64,000 nucleotides of DNA, taken from Streptomyces xinghaiensis S187 (lineage in GTDB: Bacteria; Actinomycetota; Actinomycetes; Streptomycetales; Streptomycetaceae). Both the position numbers and the translations under genes were made by a program. The stretch spans positions 1,240,001-1,304,000 of the forward strand of contig NZ_CP023202.1 of the NCBI RefSeq assembly GCF_000220705.2, written 5' to 3'. Numbering within the stretch: the first letter of the stretch is position 1; every line of letters begins with the position of its first letter. The notes beneath the pieces are model-generated. The model searched no databases. It saw nothing but the letters and a program-made list of their open reading frames with translations, and was not told the DNA's origin. Positions 51,848 to 60,548 of the stretch are shown here, piece by piece.

Positions 51848-52627
51848 GTGCCGGTCGAGATCACTTGGTGGGGCCATGCCACCGCGACCGTGACGGATTC
51901 CGGGGTGCGGGTGCTCACCGACCCCCTGCTCGTGCAGCGGCTGGCGCATCTGCGGCGCCGCCGGGGCGCGGTGCCCCCGCCCGAGGCCGCCGTCGCCGAT
52001 GTCGTGCTGGTCTCCCATCTGCACGCCGACCATCTCCACCCGCGCTCGCTGGCCCGGCTGGAGCCGGGCACCCGGGTGCTCGTGCCGCGCGGGGCGCTCG
52101 CCGCGGTGCCCGCGCTGCGCCGGCTGGCCGCCGGAACGCTGCGCGTCACCGAGGTCGCGCCCGGTGACGAGACGCGGGTCGGGGATCTCACGGTGCGGGC
52201 CGTGCCCGCCGCGCACGACGGGCGCCGGCTGCCGTACGGGCCCCGCCGCTCTCCCGCCCTCGGCTATGTGCTGCGGGGCGAGTCGACCACCTACTTCGCG
52301 GGGGACACGGGCTTGTTCGACGAGATGGCGGATGTGGTGGGGCCCTGCGATGTGGCGCTGCTGCCGGTCGGCGGCTGGGGCCCGTATCTGGGCAGCGGCC
52401 ATCTGGACGCCTCGCGCGCCGCCCGGGCGGCGGCCCGGCTGGCGCCGCGGTGCGCGGTGCCGGTGCACTACGGCACGTTCTGGCCGATCGGCCTGGACGC
52501 CGTGCGGCCGCACGAGTTCCACTCCCCCGGCGAGGAGTTCGTCCGGCAGGCGACGGCGCTCGCCCCGGAGGTGGCCGTGCACCGGCTGGAGCACGGGCAG
52601 AGCGTGCGGCCAGAGGTCGCGCGGTGA
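51848..52627 (+). CDS. Metallo-beta-lactamase-fold hydrolase (UlaG/RomA-like)
   Basis: A 259-residue MBL-fold protein: EITWWGHATATV start, metal motif SHLHADHLHP (HxHxDH), AHDGRRLPYGP, YFAGDTGLFDEMAD and PVHYGTFWP. These enzymes hydrolyse lactones, phosphodiesters or lipids; the substrate is not readable. The GTG at 51848 has GGGAGG 8 nt upstream, with the in-frame GTG at 51839 as alternative. It is coupled by GTGA overlap to a DedA-type gene. Confidence 0.86.
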   Translation: MPVEITWWGHATATVTDSGVRVLTDPLLVQRLAHLRRRRGAVPPPEAAVADVVLVSHLHADHLHPRSLARLEPGTRVLVPRGALAAVPALRRLAAGTLRVTEVAPGDETRVGDLTVRAVPAAHDGRRLPYGPRRSPALGYVLRGESTTYFAGDTGLFDEMADVVGPCDVALLPVGGWGPYLGSGHLDASRAARAAARLAPRCAVPVHYGTFWPIGLDAVRPHEFHSPGEEFVRQATALAPEVAVHRLEHGQSVRPEVAR

Positions 52628-53295
52628 CCGACGGGGCCGTGCACCGGGCGCTGCCCGGCGCGGTGGGAGACCTCCTCAGCTGGGTGCCGGCGACGTCGCC
52701 GCAGACCTTCGTGGGCTACCCCTCGCTGTTCCTGCTGGTGGCGCTGGGGTCACTGGTGCCGGTGGTGCCGACGGGCGCGCTGGTGAGTTCGGCGGCGGCC
52801 GTGGCCCTCCACCACCAGCTGCCCGGGCTCACCCTGCCGCTGGTGTTCGCGGTGGCGGCCCTGGCGGCCTTCGCCGGTGACGTCCTCCTCTACTGGCTCG
52901 GCCTGCGCGGCGTGCGCTCGGACAGCGGCTCCCGCTGGCTGCGGCGGCTGCGTGACCGGGCGGCGCCCGACCGGCTGGAGGCGGCGCGGCGGAAGCTGGA
53001 CGAGCGCGGGGTGACGGTGCTCGTCGTGTCCCGGCTGATGCCGGCCGGGCGGATTCCGGTGATGCTGGCGTGCCTGCTGGCGAAGATGCCGCTGCGGGAC
53101 TTCGTCCGCGGTGACGCGCCGGCGAGCCTGGCGTGGGCCGCGGCCTATCTGCTGATCGGGATCACCGGCGGTTCGCTCTTCCCCGAGCCCTGGCAGGGGG
53201 CGCTGGCGGCGGTGGCCCTGGCGCTGGCCATCAGCGCCGCCCCGGCCGGCTGGCGCCGGGTCCGGGACGCCGGCCGGCGCGATACGGCGAGCTGA
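52624..53295 (+). CDS. DedA/SNARE-associated family membrane protein
   Basis: A 223-residue membrane protein with DedA features: SLFLLVALGSLVPVVPTGALVSSAAAVALH, FAGDVLLYWLGLRGV, and the conserved RLMPAGRIPVMLACLLAKMPLRDFV. Relatives flip undecaprenyl phosphate or other lipids. It starts at the GTG overlapping the MBL stop, so the pair may act on a lipid together. Confidence 0.85.
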   Translation: MTDGAVHRALPGAVGDLLSWVPATSPQTFVGYPSLFLLVALGSLVPVVPTGALVSSAAAVALHHQLPGLTLPLVFAVAALAAFAGDVLLYWLGLRGVRSDSGSRWLRRLRDRAAPDRLEAARRKLDERGVTVLVVSRLMPAGRIPVMLACLLAKMPLRDFVRGDAPASLAWAAAYLLIGITGGSLFPEPWQGALAAVALALAISAAPAGWRRVRDAGRRDTAS

Positions 53296-53343
53296 CCGGC
53301 GCGCGCCCGCCCCCGTCGGGCCGGGCGGGCCCCGGTCCCCCGG

Positions 53344-54531
53344 TCACTCCTCCGGGAGCACCCGGGAGCCGCCCACCGGGAGGTCCCAGAGCTGCCCGCG
53401 GGGGCGGCCGGTGCGCCGCCAGGCGGCGCGGACCCGGGTGAGCGGTTCCAGCGGGGGTTCGGCGGAGAGCAGGAACGTCGCCCAGTGCATCGGCGCCATG
53501 TGCCGCGCGCCCACGTCCAGGCAGGCCTGCACGGCCTCCTCCGGGTCGGTGTGGACGTCGCGCAGCATGTCCGAGGGGTCGTAGGCGCCGATCGGCAGCA
53601 GAGCGAGGTCGATCCCGGGCAGCCGGGCACCGATCTCCGCGAACCAGTGGCCGTAGCCGGTGTCGCCCGCGAAGTACACGCGCCGGCCCGCGGGGCCGGT
53701 CAGGACCCAGCCGCCCCACAGCGAACGGCAGGTGTCGGTGAGGGTGCGCTTGCTCCAGTGGTGGGCCGGGACGAAGTCGAAGCGGACGGTGCCGCGGTCC
53801 CGGGCGGGCAGTTCCACCGCCTCCCACCAGTCGAGTTCGGTGACGCGGGTGAAGCGGCGGCGCCGGCACCAGGCGCCGAGCCCGGCCGGCACGAAGAGGT
53901 GGGTGTCGCGGGGGAGCCTGCGGAGCGTGGGGCCGTCGAGGTGGTCGTAGTGGTTGTGGCTGATGACGACGGCGTCCACCGGGGGCAGGTCCCTCCAGGG
54001 GACGCCGACGGGGGTGACGCGGGAGGGGGTGCCGAGGATGCGGCGGGACCACACCGGGTCGGTCAGCACGGTGAGCCCGCCTATCCGCACCACCCAGCTC
54101 GCGTGGCCCGCCCAGGTCACGGCGACCGTGCCGGGCCCGGCCTCCGGCAGCGGGCCCGGCGCCACGGGCAGCTCGGAGACCTCCGCCAGGGCCTCGGCGG
54201 GGGGCCGCGACACCCCTTCGCGGGCCAGCCGCGCGAGGCCGGCCACCCCGGCGGGCAGCGGCGCGGTGAGCCGGTCGGCGAAGGACCGGGGCCAGGTGCG
54301 GGTCTCCCCCAGCGGACGGGGCTCGGGCAGCGGTCCGGTACGGGGGCGGGGGGCCGGGCCCGGAGCGGTGGCCGTGGCGGTGCCGGGGGGCGCGGCGGCG
54401 GTGCCGGGACCGGTCCCGGTCTCCGTGCCGGTGCCGGCCCCGGTGCCTGTGCCGGTTCCGTAGCCGATACGGCCGCCGACTCCGGTGGCGGTACCGATTC
54501 CGGTGAGGAAGCGCTCCTGCCGTTCCGTCAT
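53344..54531 (-). CDS. Metallo-beta-lactamase-fold hydrolase (NAPE-PLD-like)
   Basis: A 395-residue MBL-fold protein. Residues 20-70 are a Gly/Thr/Pro tail from simple DNA repeats. The fold starts at VAVTWAGHASWVVRIGGLTVLTDPVWS; the metal motif is SHNHYDHLDG (HxHxDH), then PAHHWSKRTL, YFAGDTGYGHWF, PIGAYDPSDML and APMHWATF, as in N-acyl-phosphatidylethanolamine phospholipase D-like proteins. It may act on lipids. The ATG at 54531 has AAGGGAG 5-6 nt upstream. Confidence 0.87.
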   Translation of the reverse strand: MTERQERFLTGIGTATGVGGRIGYGTGTGTGAGTGTETGTGPGTAAAPPGTATATAPGPAPRPRTGPLPEPRPLGETRTWPRSFADRLTAPLPAGVAGLARLAREGVSRPPAEALAEVSELPVAPGPLPEAGPGTVAVTWAGHASWVVRIGGLTVLTDPVWSRRILGTPSRVTPVGVPWRDLPPVDAVVISHNHYDHLDGPTLRRLPRDTHLFVPAGLGAWCRRRRFTRVTELDWWEAVELPARDRGTVRFDFVPAHHWSKRTLTDTCRSLWGGWVLTGPAGRRVYFAGDTGYGHWFAEIGARLPGIDLALLPIGAYDPSDMLRDVHTDPEEAVQACLDVGARHMAPMHWATFLLSAEPPLEPLTRVRAAWRRTGRPRGQLWDLPVGGSRVLPEE

Positions 54532-54768
54532 CGCTGCTCCCTTGGCTCTCCGCGGTGCCCTGCGGCCCGCTCGCTACCAGGCGTCACGCCTTGCCGTATG
54601 CCCCCTTCCGTTGACAACGTTCCTCCTTCTGTCCGGCCCGCCCGGGCGGACGGTCCCGGGCCCGTCCGATGCCACGCCTCACCCGTCACGCCACCTGCTG
54701 CCGGAACGGGGACGAGCCGGAGCCGCCACAGCCGGCCGGCGGCGGGGTCCGTGCCCGTCCCGGTCCCG

Positions 54769-56058
54769 TCATCCGCCGCTCCACTCGTCGAGAGCCCTTG
54801 TCACCAGGGTCAGCGACCGGGCCGCGTGCGGCGAGTCCAGCGGGTCCGCGGCGGTGAGCGCCCGGAGGCGGCCGGGCCCGTCCGGGGCGAGCAGCGGCTC
54901 GGTGGTGAACCGGACGCGGAGCGCGTCGGGGGGATCGCCGAACCGGTGCCCGCCCGCCACGGGGAAGCCGAGCCGCCGGGTGAGGTGGGCCTCCAGCTCC
55001 ACGGAGTCGCCGATCCCCCGGGCGGCCAGCGCGTCACCGAACGGGCCGAGGTCGGCGTAGATCCGGTCCCCCGCACGCGGCGGGCGGCAGAGGGCGCCGT
55101 GGCGGACGACGGTGCGGTACAGGGCGGCGGCGAGGATGCCGTGCAGCCGGGCGGCGGCCCGGAGCCGCTCGGTGACGTCGGGCGGCTCGGTGAGGGCGTG
55201 GGCGACGGCGGCGGCCAGCGGCGCCCCGGGCCCGGTCCGTGTCCCGGCGAGTACCCCCAGGGCGGCCGCGCGCAGCCCGGCGCCTTCCCGGCCCGCCGGG
55301 AAGCGGGCGGTCGCGGCGGGCCAGCCGGGCGGCAGCAGCGTGGTCCCGAGCCCGGCGAGGACGACGACGTGCCCGGGCAGCATCTCCGCCGGGCTGACGA
55401 ACACGGGCCGGCCCCGCCCGGCCGGCGCGGGATCGCCCGGCGGGGGCGGGGCGTCCGGGGTGTCCGGGACCGCCACGGGGGACGGGTGGAGCGCGTCGCG
55501 GTCCGTCTCGTCGCTGATGATCAGCAGCCCCTCGCCGGCCGCCGCTTCGCACACCTCGTGCAGCAGTTCGGGGGGCGCGGTGGTGCCCGTCGGGTCGTCG
55601 GCCGGCGACAGGACGAGCACGCGGGGGGTCCCGCCCTCCGCCCGCACCCGGCGCACGGTCTCCAGCAGGGCGAACGGATCGGGCACACCCCCGCACTCGG
55701 CGGGGACGGGCACGGGGTAGGCCGGGCGGCCGAGCACCAGCGGCTGCGCCGAGTGCCACGGCGCGCACGGCCGGGTGGTGAAGACGTCGCCGCCCGCCGC
55801 CGCGAGCAGCGCGAGCAGCAGGGGTTGCGGGCCCGCGGCGGCCAGCAGCCGCTCGGGGCCGGTGGCCAGTCCGCGGCGGGCCCAGTAGCCGCGGGCCGCG
55901 TCGAGCAGTTCCGGTCCGCCGCCCACCGGCTCGGGTGCGCCGCGGCCGGCCGACGCCGCCAGCCGTTCGGCGAGTCCGGGGAGGACGGGCAGGCCGGAGG
56001 GCTCCACCGGCGGCCCGAAGAGGGCCGGGCCACGCGGCTCCGGTGGCATCGGCTCCAT
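54769..56058 (-). CDS. Class I/II aminotransferase-fold protein lacking the catalytic lysine
   Basis: A 429-residue protein with the overall pattern of fold-type I aminotransferases: LLAAAGPQPLLLALLAAAGGDVFTTRPC, SPADDPTGTTAPPELL (cf. NPTG), LLIISDETDRDALH (cf. the PLP-binding DExY), and a C-terminal small domain. The active-site segment reads VVVLAGLGTTLLPPGW, where SxSKT is expected, so Thr239 stands in place of the PLP lysine. I find no lysine anywhere in the chain, so normal transamination is not possible. A regulatory or binding role is more likely. The ATG at 56058 has GGAGG 7 nt upstream. Confidence 0.75.
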   Translation of the reverse strand: MEPMPPEPRGPALFGPPVEPSGLPVLPGLAERLAASAGRGAPEPVGGGPELLDAARGYWARRGLATGPERLLAAAGPQPLLLALLAAAGGDVFTTRPCAPWHSAQPLVLGRPAYPVPVPAECGGVPDPFALLETVRRVRAEGGTPRVLVLSPADDPTGTTAPPELLHEVCEAAAGEGLLIISDETDRDALHPSPVAVPDTPDAPPPPGDPAPAGRGRPVFVSPAEMLPGHVVVLAGLGTTLLPPGWPAATARFPAGREGAGLRAAALGVLAGTRTGPGAPLAAAVAHALTEPPDVTERLRAAARLHGILAAALYRTVVRHGALCRPPRAGDRIYADLGPFGDALAARGIGDSVELEAHLTRRLGFPVAGGHRFGDPPDALRVRFTTEPLLAPDGPGRLRALTAADPLDSPHAARSLTLVTRALDEWSGG

Positions 56059-56177
56059 CGGGTACCTCCGTCGGGGCCTGGGCGGTGTGACGGCCCGCTC
56101 CTTCCACCTTCGCAGATCCCGCCCGGTCGGCAACGGCGGGCGGCCGTGCCCCGGCACCGCGACGGCGCGTGCGGGGG

Positions 56178-56978
56178 CTACGGCCGGGAGCCCGGCCGCT
56201 CGCGGGGCCCGGCCGGGCGGCTGGACGCGAGCCGGGCGATCTCCGCCTCCGCGCCCCGGCCGCGGCTGCCGACCAGGGCGGCGGCCAGCTCGGACAGCTT
56301 CCGGTTGGTGCGCTGGGACATGGTGCGGAGCAGACCGAAGGCCCTGTCGGCGTCGCAGCCCAGGACGTGCATGATGATCCCGCACGCCTGGTCCACCACG
56401 GGGCGGGCCCGCAGCGCGGTGCCGAGCTGGTCGATCTCGGCGTGCAGCCGGCGCTGTTCGATGCCCCGGACGATCTCGCTCGTGGCCAGGTCGCCGAGGA
56501 GGGCGGTCACCCCGCGCTCCGGGTCCACGAGCCGGCCCGGACGGAAGCCGTAGACGGTGAGGGTGACCAGCAGGTCCTCCCGGCGGAACAGCAGGGTCGT
56601 GCTGGAGCGCACCCCCGCCTCCAGGGCCCGTGCCCGGTAGCGGGGCCAGCGTTCGTCGTGCAGCAGGTCCTCCGAGGCGGCCGGGCGGCCGGTCTCCAGA
56701 ACGGCCGGCACGGGGCCCTCGCCGGTCTCCCACTGCACGGTCACCAGCGGCGCGAGGTCGGGGTGGGTCACGGCCGTGCGGAGCGGGGCGGCGGAGAACG
56801 CCGCGGCGGCGCCCCGCGCGCCGGAGAGCCCGGAGAGGGGGACGGCGGTCGCCCCGGCACCGCAGCACCAGGGGTTGCACGCGGCGGCCTGCTCGGCGAG
56901 CCGCGCCAGACTGGGATCGGAGGCGTCGGGTACCGTCCCCGGCGCGGGATCCGGCTCGAGTTCCCTGTGCTCGGGCAT
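56178..56978 (-). CDS. GAF-ANTAR domain protein, RNA-binding antiterminator type
   Basis: A 266-residue protein: a GAF-like domain (about residues 25-190) and a C-terminal ANTAR domain (LHAEIDQLGTALRARPVVDQACGIIMHVLGCDADRAFGLLRTMSQRTNRKLSELAAALV). ANTAR domains bind paired RNA hairpins to prevent termination, switched here by a ligand or partner at the GAF domain. A CC pair (NPWCCGAG) in the N-terminal part could be a redox or metal site. The ATG at 56978 has AAGGAGG at a long spacing. Confidence 0.86.
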   Translation of the reverse strand: MPEHRELEPDPAPGTVPDASDPSLARLAEQAAACNPWCCGAGATAVPLSGLSGARGAAAAFSAAPLRTAVTHPDLAPLVTVQWETGEGPVPAVLETGRPAASEDLLHDERWPRYRARALEAGVRSSTTLLFRREDLLVTLTVYGFRPGRLVDPERGVTALLGDLATSEIVRGIEQRRLHAEIDQLGTALRARPVVDQACGIIMHVLGCDADRAFGLLRTMSQRTNRKLSELAAALVGSRGRGAEAEIARLASSRPAGPRERPGSRP

Positions 56979-57221
56979 ACCTGGGAACAGCCCTCCTTAC
57001 GCTCCGAGGTCGCACATCCGCACCGGTGAGCAGACTCTCACCGGCCATGAAGCCGTACGGTTCCCCCGGGTCTCCCCCGTCCGGTCGCCTGCCCGGGCCG
57101 GGACCGGCAAAACGGATACGGACGTCCTTCCGCCCGCCGGGGCCCCGGCGGCGCTCTGCCACCGCCCGCACCCCGGGTGGCGTCCAACTCCCCGGCAGGC
57201 CGATGCGGTTACCGTGGGCTC

Positions 57222-58514
57222 ATGGGCGAGACCATCGATTTCGGTGCCGAGCTGGCGGATTTCCGCAGCCGGGTCGCGGAGTTGCAGTCCATACGTTCGC
57301 TTCCCTCCGAGGAACGGGGAGCGGCCCTGGACACCGCGCTGTTCGAACTCCAGCACGTGGCGGACGTCCTGTGGCCGCGTTTCGAGAAACTCTCGGCGGC
57401 GTCGGCACGCGACGGCACCCCCCGGGAGAATCCGGAACTGCGGCTGCTGCGCGGCCTCTTCCAGCGGCTGCCGCTTCCGGTGGTGCTCATGGACCGCACC
57501 ACCGTCGTCCGGCGGCTCAACGCCGCCGCCGGCGAACTCTTCGCCCTGCGGGCCGGGTACGCCACCGGCCGGGCGCTGACCGGTGCCCTGGCACACGACA
57601 CCCGCGCGGCGTTCCGCTCCCAGGTGGCCGCCGTGGCGCGGGGCGAGGGCGGCCGCAGCCTGCTGGTGCGGCGGCTGCCGGAGCCCGCCCCGGACGGCGG
57701 GGGCCGGAGCGCCCTGCGCGCGACCCTCACCGCCCTGCGGCCACCGGACGAGCAGCGGCCGGCCGTGCTCGCCGTCTTCCAGACCGTCCCCGCGCGAGAG
57801 GCGGAACGGGAGCCGCGCCGCGCACCGGCGCGTGCGGCGGACCGCGCCGGCTCGCCCCGGCTTCCCGCGCCGCCGCCGCGGCTGCCCCGCCCGGACCTCG
57901 CCGAGGTGTCCCGGAACGCCGAACTGATGGACCTGGTCGACGACATGGCCGCCGCCCTGCTCGCCGGCTCCCCCGGCTCCCCGGAGGACGTGCTCGGCCG
58001 GGCGGCCCGGCTGCTGCACGGCCGGTTCGCCGACTGGGTGATCGCCGACCTCGCCCCCGTCACGGACGACGGCGGTACGCCCGGCCCGCTGCGGCGGCTG
58101 GTGGTGCTGGGCCCGGACCCGCGGCCGGAGCCGGGTACGGGGCCGGCCGGCCAGGATCCCGCGGACTGCCCGCTGGTGCTGGACGCCGTACGGGACGGGG
58201 TGCCGGCGCTGCTGGTGCGCCCGGAGGACCCGGAGGCCTTCGGGCGGGACGCCTCGGGGGCGGCCGTGCTGGTGTCGGCGCGGGTGACCTCGCTGCTCTG
58301 CGTACCGCTGTGCCCGCCGCCCCGCGAGGGGCAGGCGCCGGGGGATACGGCCGCGCCGTCCGGGGCCCTGACGCTCTTCCGCACGGGCGGGCGGCGCGCC
58401 TTCGAGATGGCCGAGGCCGGAGCGGTGCACCGGATGACCCGGCATCTGTCGCTGGCCCTGGGCCACGCGGCCGGGCGGGACGCCGAGCCCGCCGGTCCGG
58501 CCTCCCCGGCGTGA
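57222..58514 (+). CDS. PAS/GAF sensor protein without output domain
   Basis: A 430-residue cytoplasmic protein. An N-terminal helical segment (DFGAELADFRSRVAELQSIRSLPSEERGAALDTALFELQHV) precedes a PAS-like domain (FQRLPLPVVLMDRTTVVRRLNAAAGELFALRAGYATGRAL). A disordered linker and a GAF-like domain (about 250-420) follow. No phosphatase, kinase or DNA-binding output is present, so it probably signals through a partner. The ATG at 57222 is 6 nt after TACCGT (57210-57215) and lacks an SD, so a leaderless start is likely. It is divergent from the ANTAR gene. Confidence 0.8.
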   Translation: MGETIDFGAELADFRSRVAELQSIRSLPSEERGAALDTALFELQHVADVLWPRFEKLSAASARDGTPRENPELRLLRGLFQRLPLPVVLMDRTTVVRRLNAAAGELFALRAGYATGRALTGALAHDTRAAFRSQVAAVARGEGGRSLLVRRLPEPAPDGGGRSALRATLTALRPPDEQRPAVLAVFQTVPAREAEREPRRAPARAADRAGSPRLPAPPPRLPRPDLAEVSRNAELMDLVDDMAAALLAGSPGSPEDVLGRAARLLHGRFADWVIADLAPVTDDGGTPGPLRRLVVLGPDPRPEPGTGPAGQDPADCPLVLDAVRDGVPALLVRPEDPEAFGRDASGAAVLVSARVTSLLCVPLCPPPREGQAPGDTAAPSGALTLFRTGGRRAFEMAEAGAVHRMTRHLSLALGHAAGRDAEPAGPASPA

Positions 58515-58673
58515 GGCCCGTACGAGGCACGGGGGACGGGGCGGCCCGCGCCCCGGCCCCGACCGGCGGTGAGCACCGGCGGAGAACAACCGCCCCGCCG
58601 TCCGGGAGCACCGGGGCGGAGCGGCCGGGGAACCGAACCGCCGGGCGGCTGCCGCGGGCGGCCGCCCGGCGGT

Positions 58674-59486
58674 TCAGTTCGCGTCGGCCATCACCTGGTC
58701 GCAGAGTGTGGCGCAGGTCCGGCTGATCAGCCGGGAGACGTGCATCTGGGAGATGCCGAGCTGCTCGGCGATCCGGCTCTGGGTCATGTCGCAGAAGAAC
58801 CGCATGTAGAGGATCTGCCGCTCGCGTTCCGGTAGCCGGCTGAGCTTGGGCTTGATCGCCTCGCGGTCCACGATCCGGTCGAAGCCCGGCTCGGCCTTGC
58901 CCAGGGTGTCGACGAGCGCGTAGCCGTCCTCGGAGCCGGGGAGTTCCGCGTCCAGCGACAGCGGGGTGAAGCTGTCGAGCGCCTCCATGCCGAGCAGCAC
59001 GTCCTCCTCGGACATCCCGGTGTGCTCGGCGACCTCGCGGATGCTGGGGCCGCGTCCGTCGAGGGTGGTGGAGAGTTCGCGGTACGCCACCCGGACCCGG
59101 TTGCGCAGTTCCTGCACCCGGCGAGGTACGTGCAGGCCCCACATGTGGTCGCGGAAGTGCCGCTTGACCTCGCCGACGACCGTCGGCACGGCGAAGCTCT
59201 CGAAGGCGGTGCCGCGGTCCGGGTCGTACCGCATCACGGCTTTGACCAGACCGAGCGCGGCCACCTGCTGGAGGTCCTCGATGGACTCGCCGCGGTTGCG
59301 GAACTGCCGGGCCAGCCGTTCGGCCATGGGTATCCAGGCGCTGACGACCCGCTGGCGCAGGGCGTCCTTCTCGGGGCCGTCGGGCATCCGGGAGAGCCTG
59401 CGGAAGTCTTCGGCGGTGTCGGGTGCGTCGTCGTGCGGGTGCCTCGAGCGAGGCCGCTTGGTGGTGTGAGCGCGTACGGTCGTCAT
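58674..59486 (-). CDS. RNA polymerase sigma factor of the SigB/SigF/SigG family
   Basis: A 270-residue group 3 sigma factor. Region 2 is QFRNRGESIEDLQQVAALGLVKAVMRYDPDRGTAFESFAVPTVVGEVKRHFRDHMW, region 3 is PSIREVAEHTGMSEEDVLLGMEAL, and region 4 is LPERERQILYMRFFCDMTQSRIAEQLGISQMHVSRLISRT. These sigma factors run general and osmotic stress or sporulation regulons and are controlled by anti-sigma kinases and PP2C phosphatases. The ATG at 59486 has GGGAG at about 10 nt. The adjacent stress-type genes may be its targets. Confidence 0.92.
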   Translation of the reverse strand: MTTVRAHTTKRPRSRHPHDDAPDTAEDFRRLSRMPDGPEKDALRQRVVSAWIPMAERLARQFRNRGESIEDLQQVAALGLVKAVMRYDPDRGTAFESFAVPTVVGEVKRHFRDHMWGLHVPRRVQELRNRVRVAYRELSTTLDGRGPSIREVAEHTGMSEEDVLLGMEALDSFTPLSLDAELPGSEDGYALVDTLGKAEPGFDRIVDREAIKPKLSRLPERERQILYMRFFCDMTQSRIAEQLGISQMHVSRLISRTCATLCDQVMADAN

Positions 59487-60012
59487 GAGGATCTCGCTCC
59501 CAGGACGGTCGGACTGGTTCACCGTGGGAGCAGGCACGACATACGGGGCCGAGGCGCGCTCGGGGCCGCAGACAGAGCTGGTCCCACGGGCGTGCCTACG
59601 GTCCGAAGCACGGTTGTCGCTTGCCCCCGGGCCCGGACCGCAAACACACGGTCCTCGAGCCCTTCCGGCAGCGGCGGGAGCCCGCTGGAACAGGTTCACT
59701 TCCATGCTCCACCAGGTCCGCCGGGTGCGCGACCGGAGGCATCGCCGACCGTCTCGCCCGGCCCGGCGAGCTTCGTCTGCGTTCTGGTGAACTCGCAGGT
59801 GGGAACGGTGTTGATCAAGCCGCGGCCCGCCCGTCCGGCCGCCGGGGCGGAACGGAACGGAACCTCCCGGCGGGGCACCCGGCGGTGCTTTGCCCCGGGG
59901 ACGGACGCGCCCCGGCCCGGGGGGCCGGGGCGTCGCCGTGGCGGCCCGGGGCGGCACGGGCCGGAGGGCCCGGCCGGCCGCCGGGGACGGACATCCGTCC
60001 GTCCGGACGCGG
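59487..60012. other. Intergenic region upstream of the sigma factor gene
   Basis: A 526-bp stretch without a supportable gene; the long minus-strand frame through it lacks an SD and family features. Its right end holds the candidate terminator 59918-59942 of the small envelope gene operon. The rest should contain the sigma factor promoter, which I could not place. Confidence 0.45.
59918..59942 (-). terminator. Hairpin downstream of the DUF4235 gene
   Basis: CGCCCCGGCC (59918-59927) pairs with GGCCGGGGCG (59933-59942) over 5 nt, about 70 nt after the DUF4235 stop on the minus strand. A second small stem (59957-59962/59967-59972) lies between them. Confidence 0.55.
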
Positions 60013-60276
60013 TCAGTCGTTCGTCGGCCAGCTCCCGGTCACCCGGCGGACGCCGTTGGCGCCGCTCCGCTCGACGACGGCGCGGACCCCGCCCACGATG
60101 GCGCCCTTGACGATGGCGGGCGGCAGGATCTGCGCCCAGGTGTAGTCCGGGTCGGTGGGCTCGGGGGCCTCGTCCTTGTCCGAGACCCGCTTCCAGAGCT
60201 GCTTGAAGAGGGCACCGGCGATGACACCGCCGAGAATGCCGAAGAGCGCGCTCAGGATCTTGTACACCGTGCTCAC
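60013..60276 (-). CDS. DUF4235 membrane protein
   Basis: An 87-residue protein with an N-terminal membrane helix containing small residues (YKILSALFGILGGVIAGALFKQLWKRVS), the DUF4235 hallmark. A short acidic loop and an amphipathic helix (AIVKGAIVGGVRAVVERSGANGVRRVTG) follow. The GTG at 60276 lies 2 nt after the DUF3618 stop, with AGGG in front. It is the last gene of a small envelope operon; function unknown. Confidence 0.85.
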   Translation of the reverse strand: MSTVYKILSALFGILGGVIAGALFKQLWKRVSDKDEAPEPTDPDYTWAQILPPAIVKGAIVGGVRAVVERSGANGVRRVTGSWPTND

Positions 60277-60278
60277 GT

Positions 60279-60548
60279 TCAGCCCTTGCCCTTCTCCGCG
60301 CGCTTGCCGCGTATCGCCATCAGAACGAGGAGCAGGGCGACACCGCCCGCCACGGCGGCGAGCGGCGGGCCGCCCAGCCGTTCCGTGGCCTGTCCGGCCT
60401 GCTCCCGGACCTCCTCCTTGATCTCGGCGGCCCGGGCCCTGGCGCGGGACTTCACGTCCGCGCGGGCCGCGAGCCGCTCCACCGTGTCACCGAGCCGCTC
60501 CCGCGCCTGGATCACTTCCTGGCGCAGTTCCTCGGGAGTGCTCGTCAT
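60279..60548 (-). CDS. DUF3618 protein
   Basis: An 89-residue protein: an N-terminal helix with the DUF3618 pattern (TPEELRQEVIQARERLGDTVERLAARADVKSRA), a basic/acidic coiled stretch and a C-terminal membrane helix (PLAAVAGGVALLLVLMAIRG). The ATG at 60548 overlaps the stop of the preceding gene. Proteins of this type accompany membrane stress operons; function unknown. Confidence 0.87.
   Translation of the reverse strand: MTSTPEELRQEVIQARERLGDTVERLAARADVKSRARARAAEIKEEVREQAGQATERLGGPPLAAVAGGVALLLVLMAIRGKRAEKGKG

Noticed and set aside
59487..59957. A minus-strand extension of the SigB-family sigma factor
   Set aside because: The upstream frame is Pro/Arg/Gly-rich, has no SD at its starts and does not match the sigma family length of about 270 residues.
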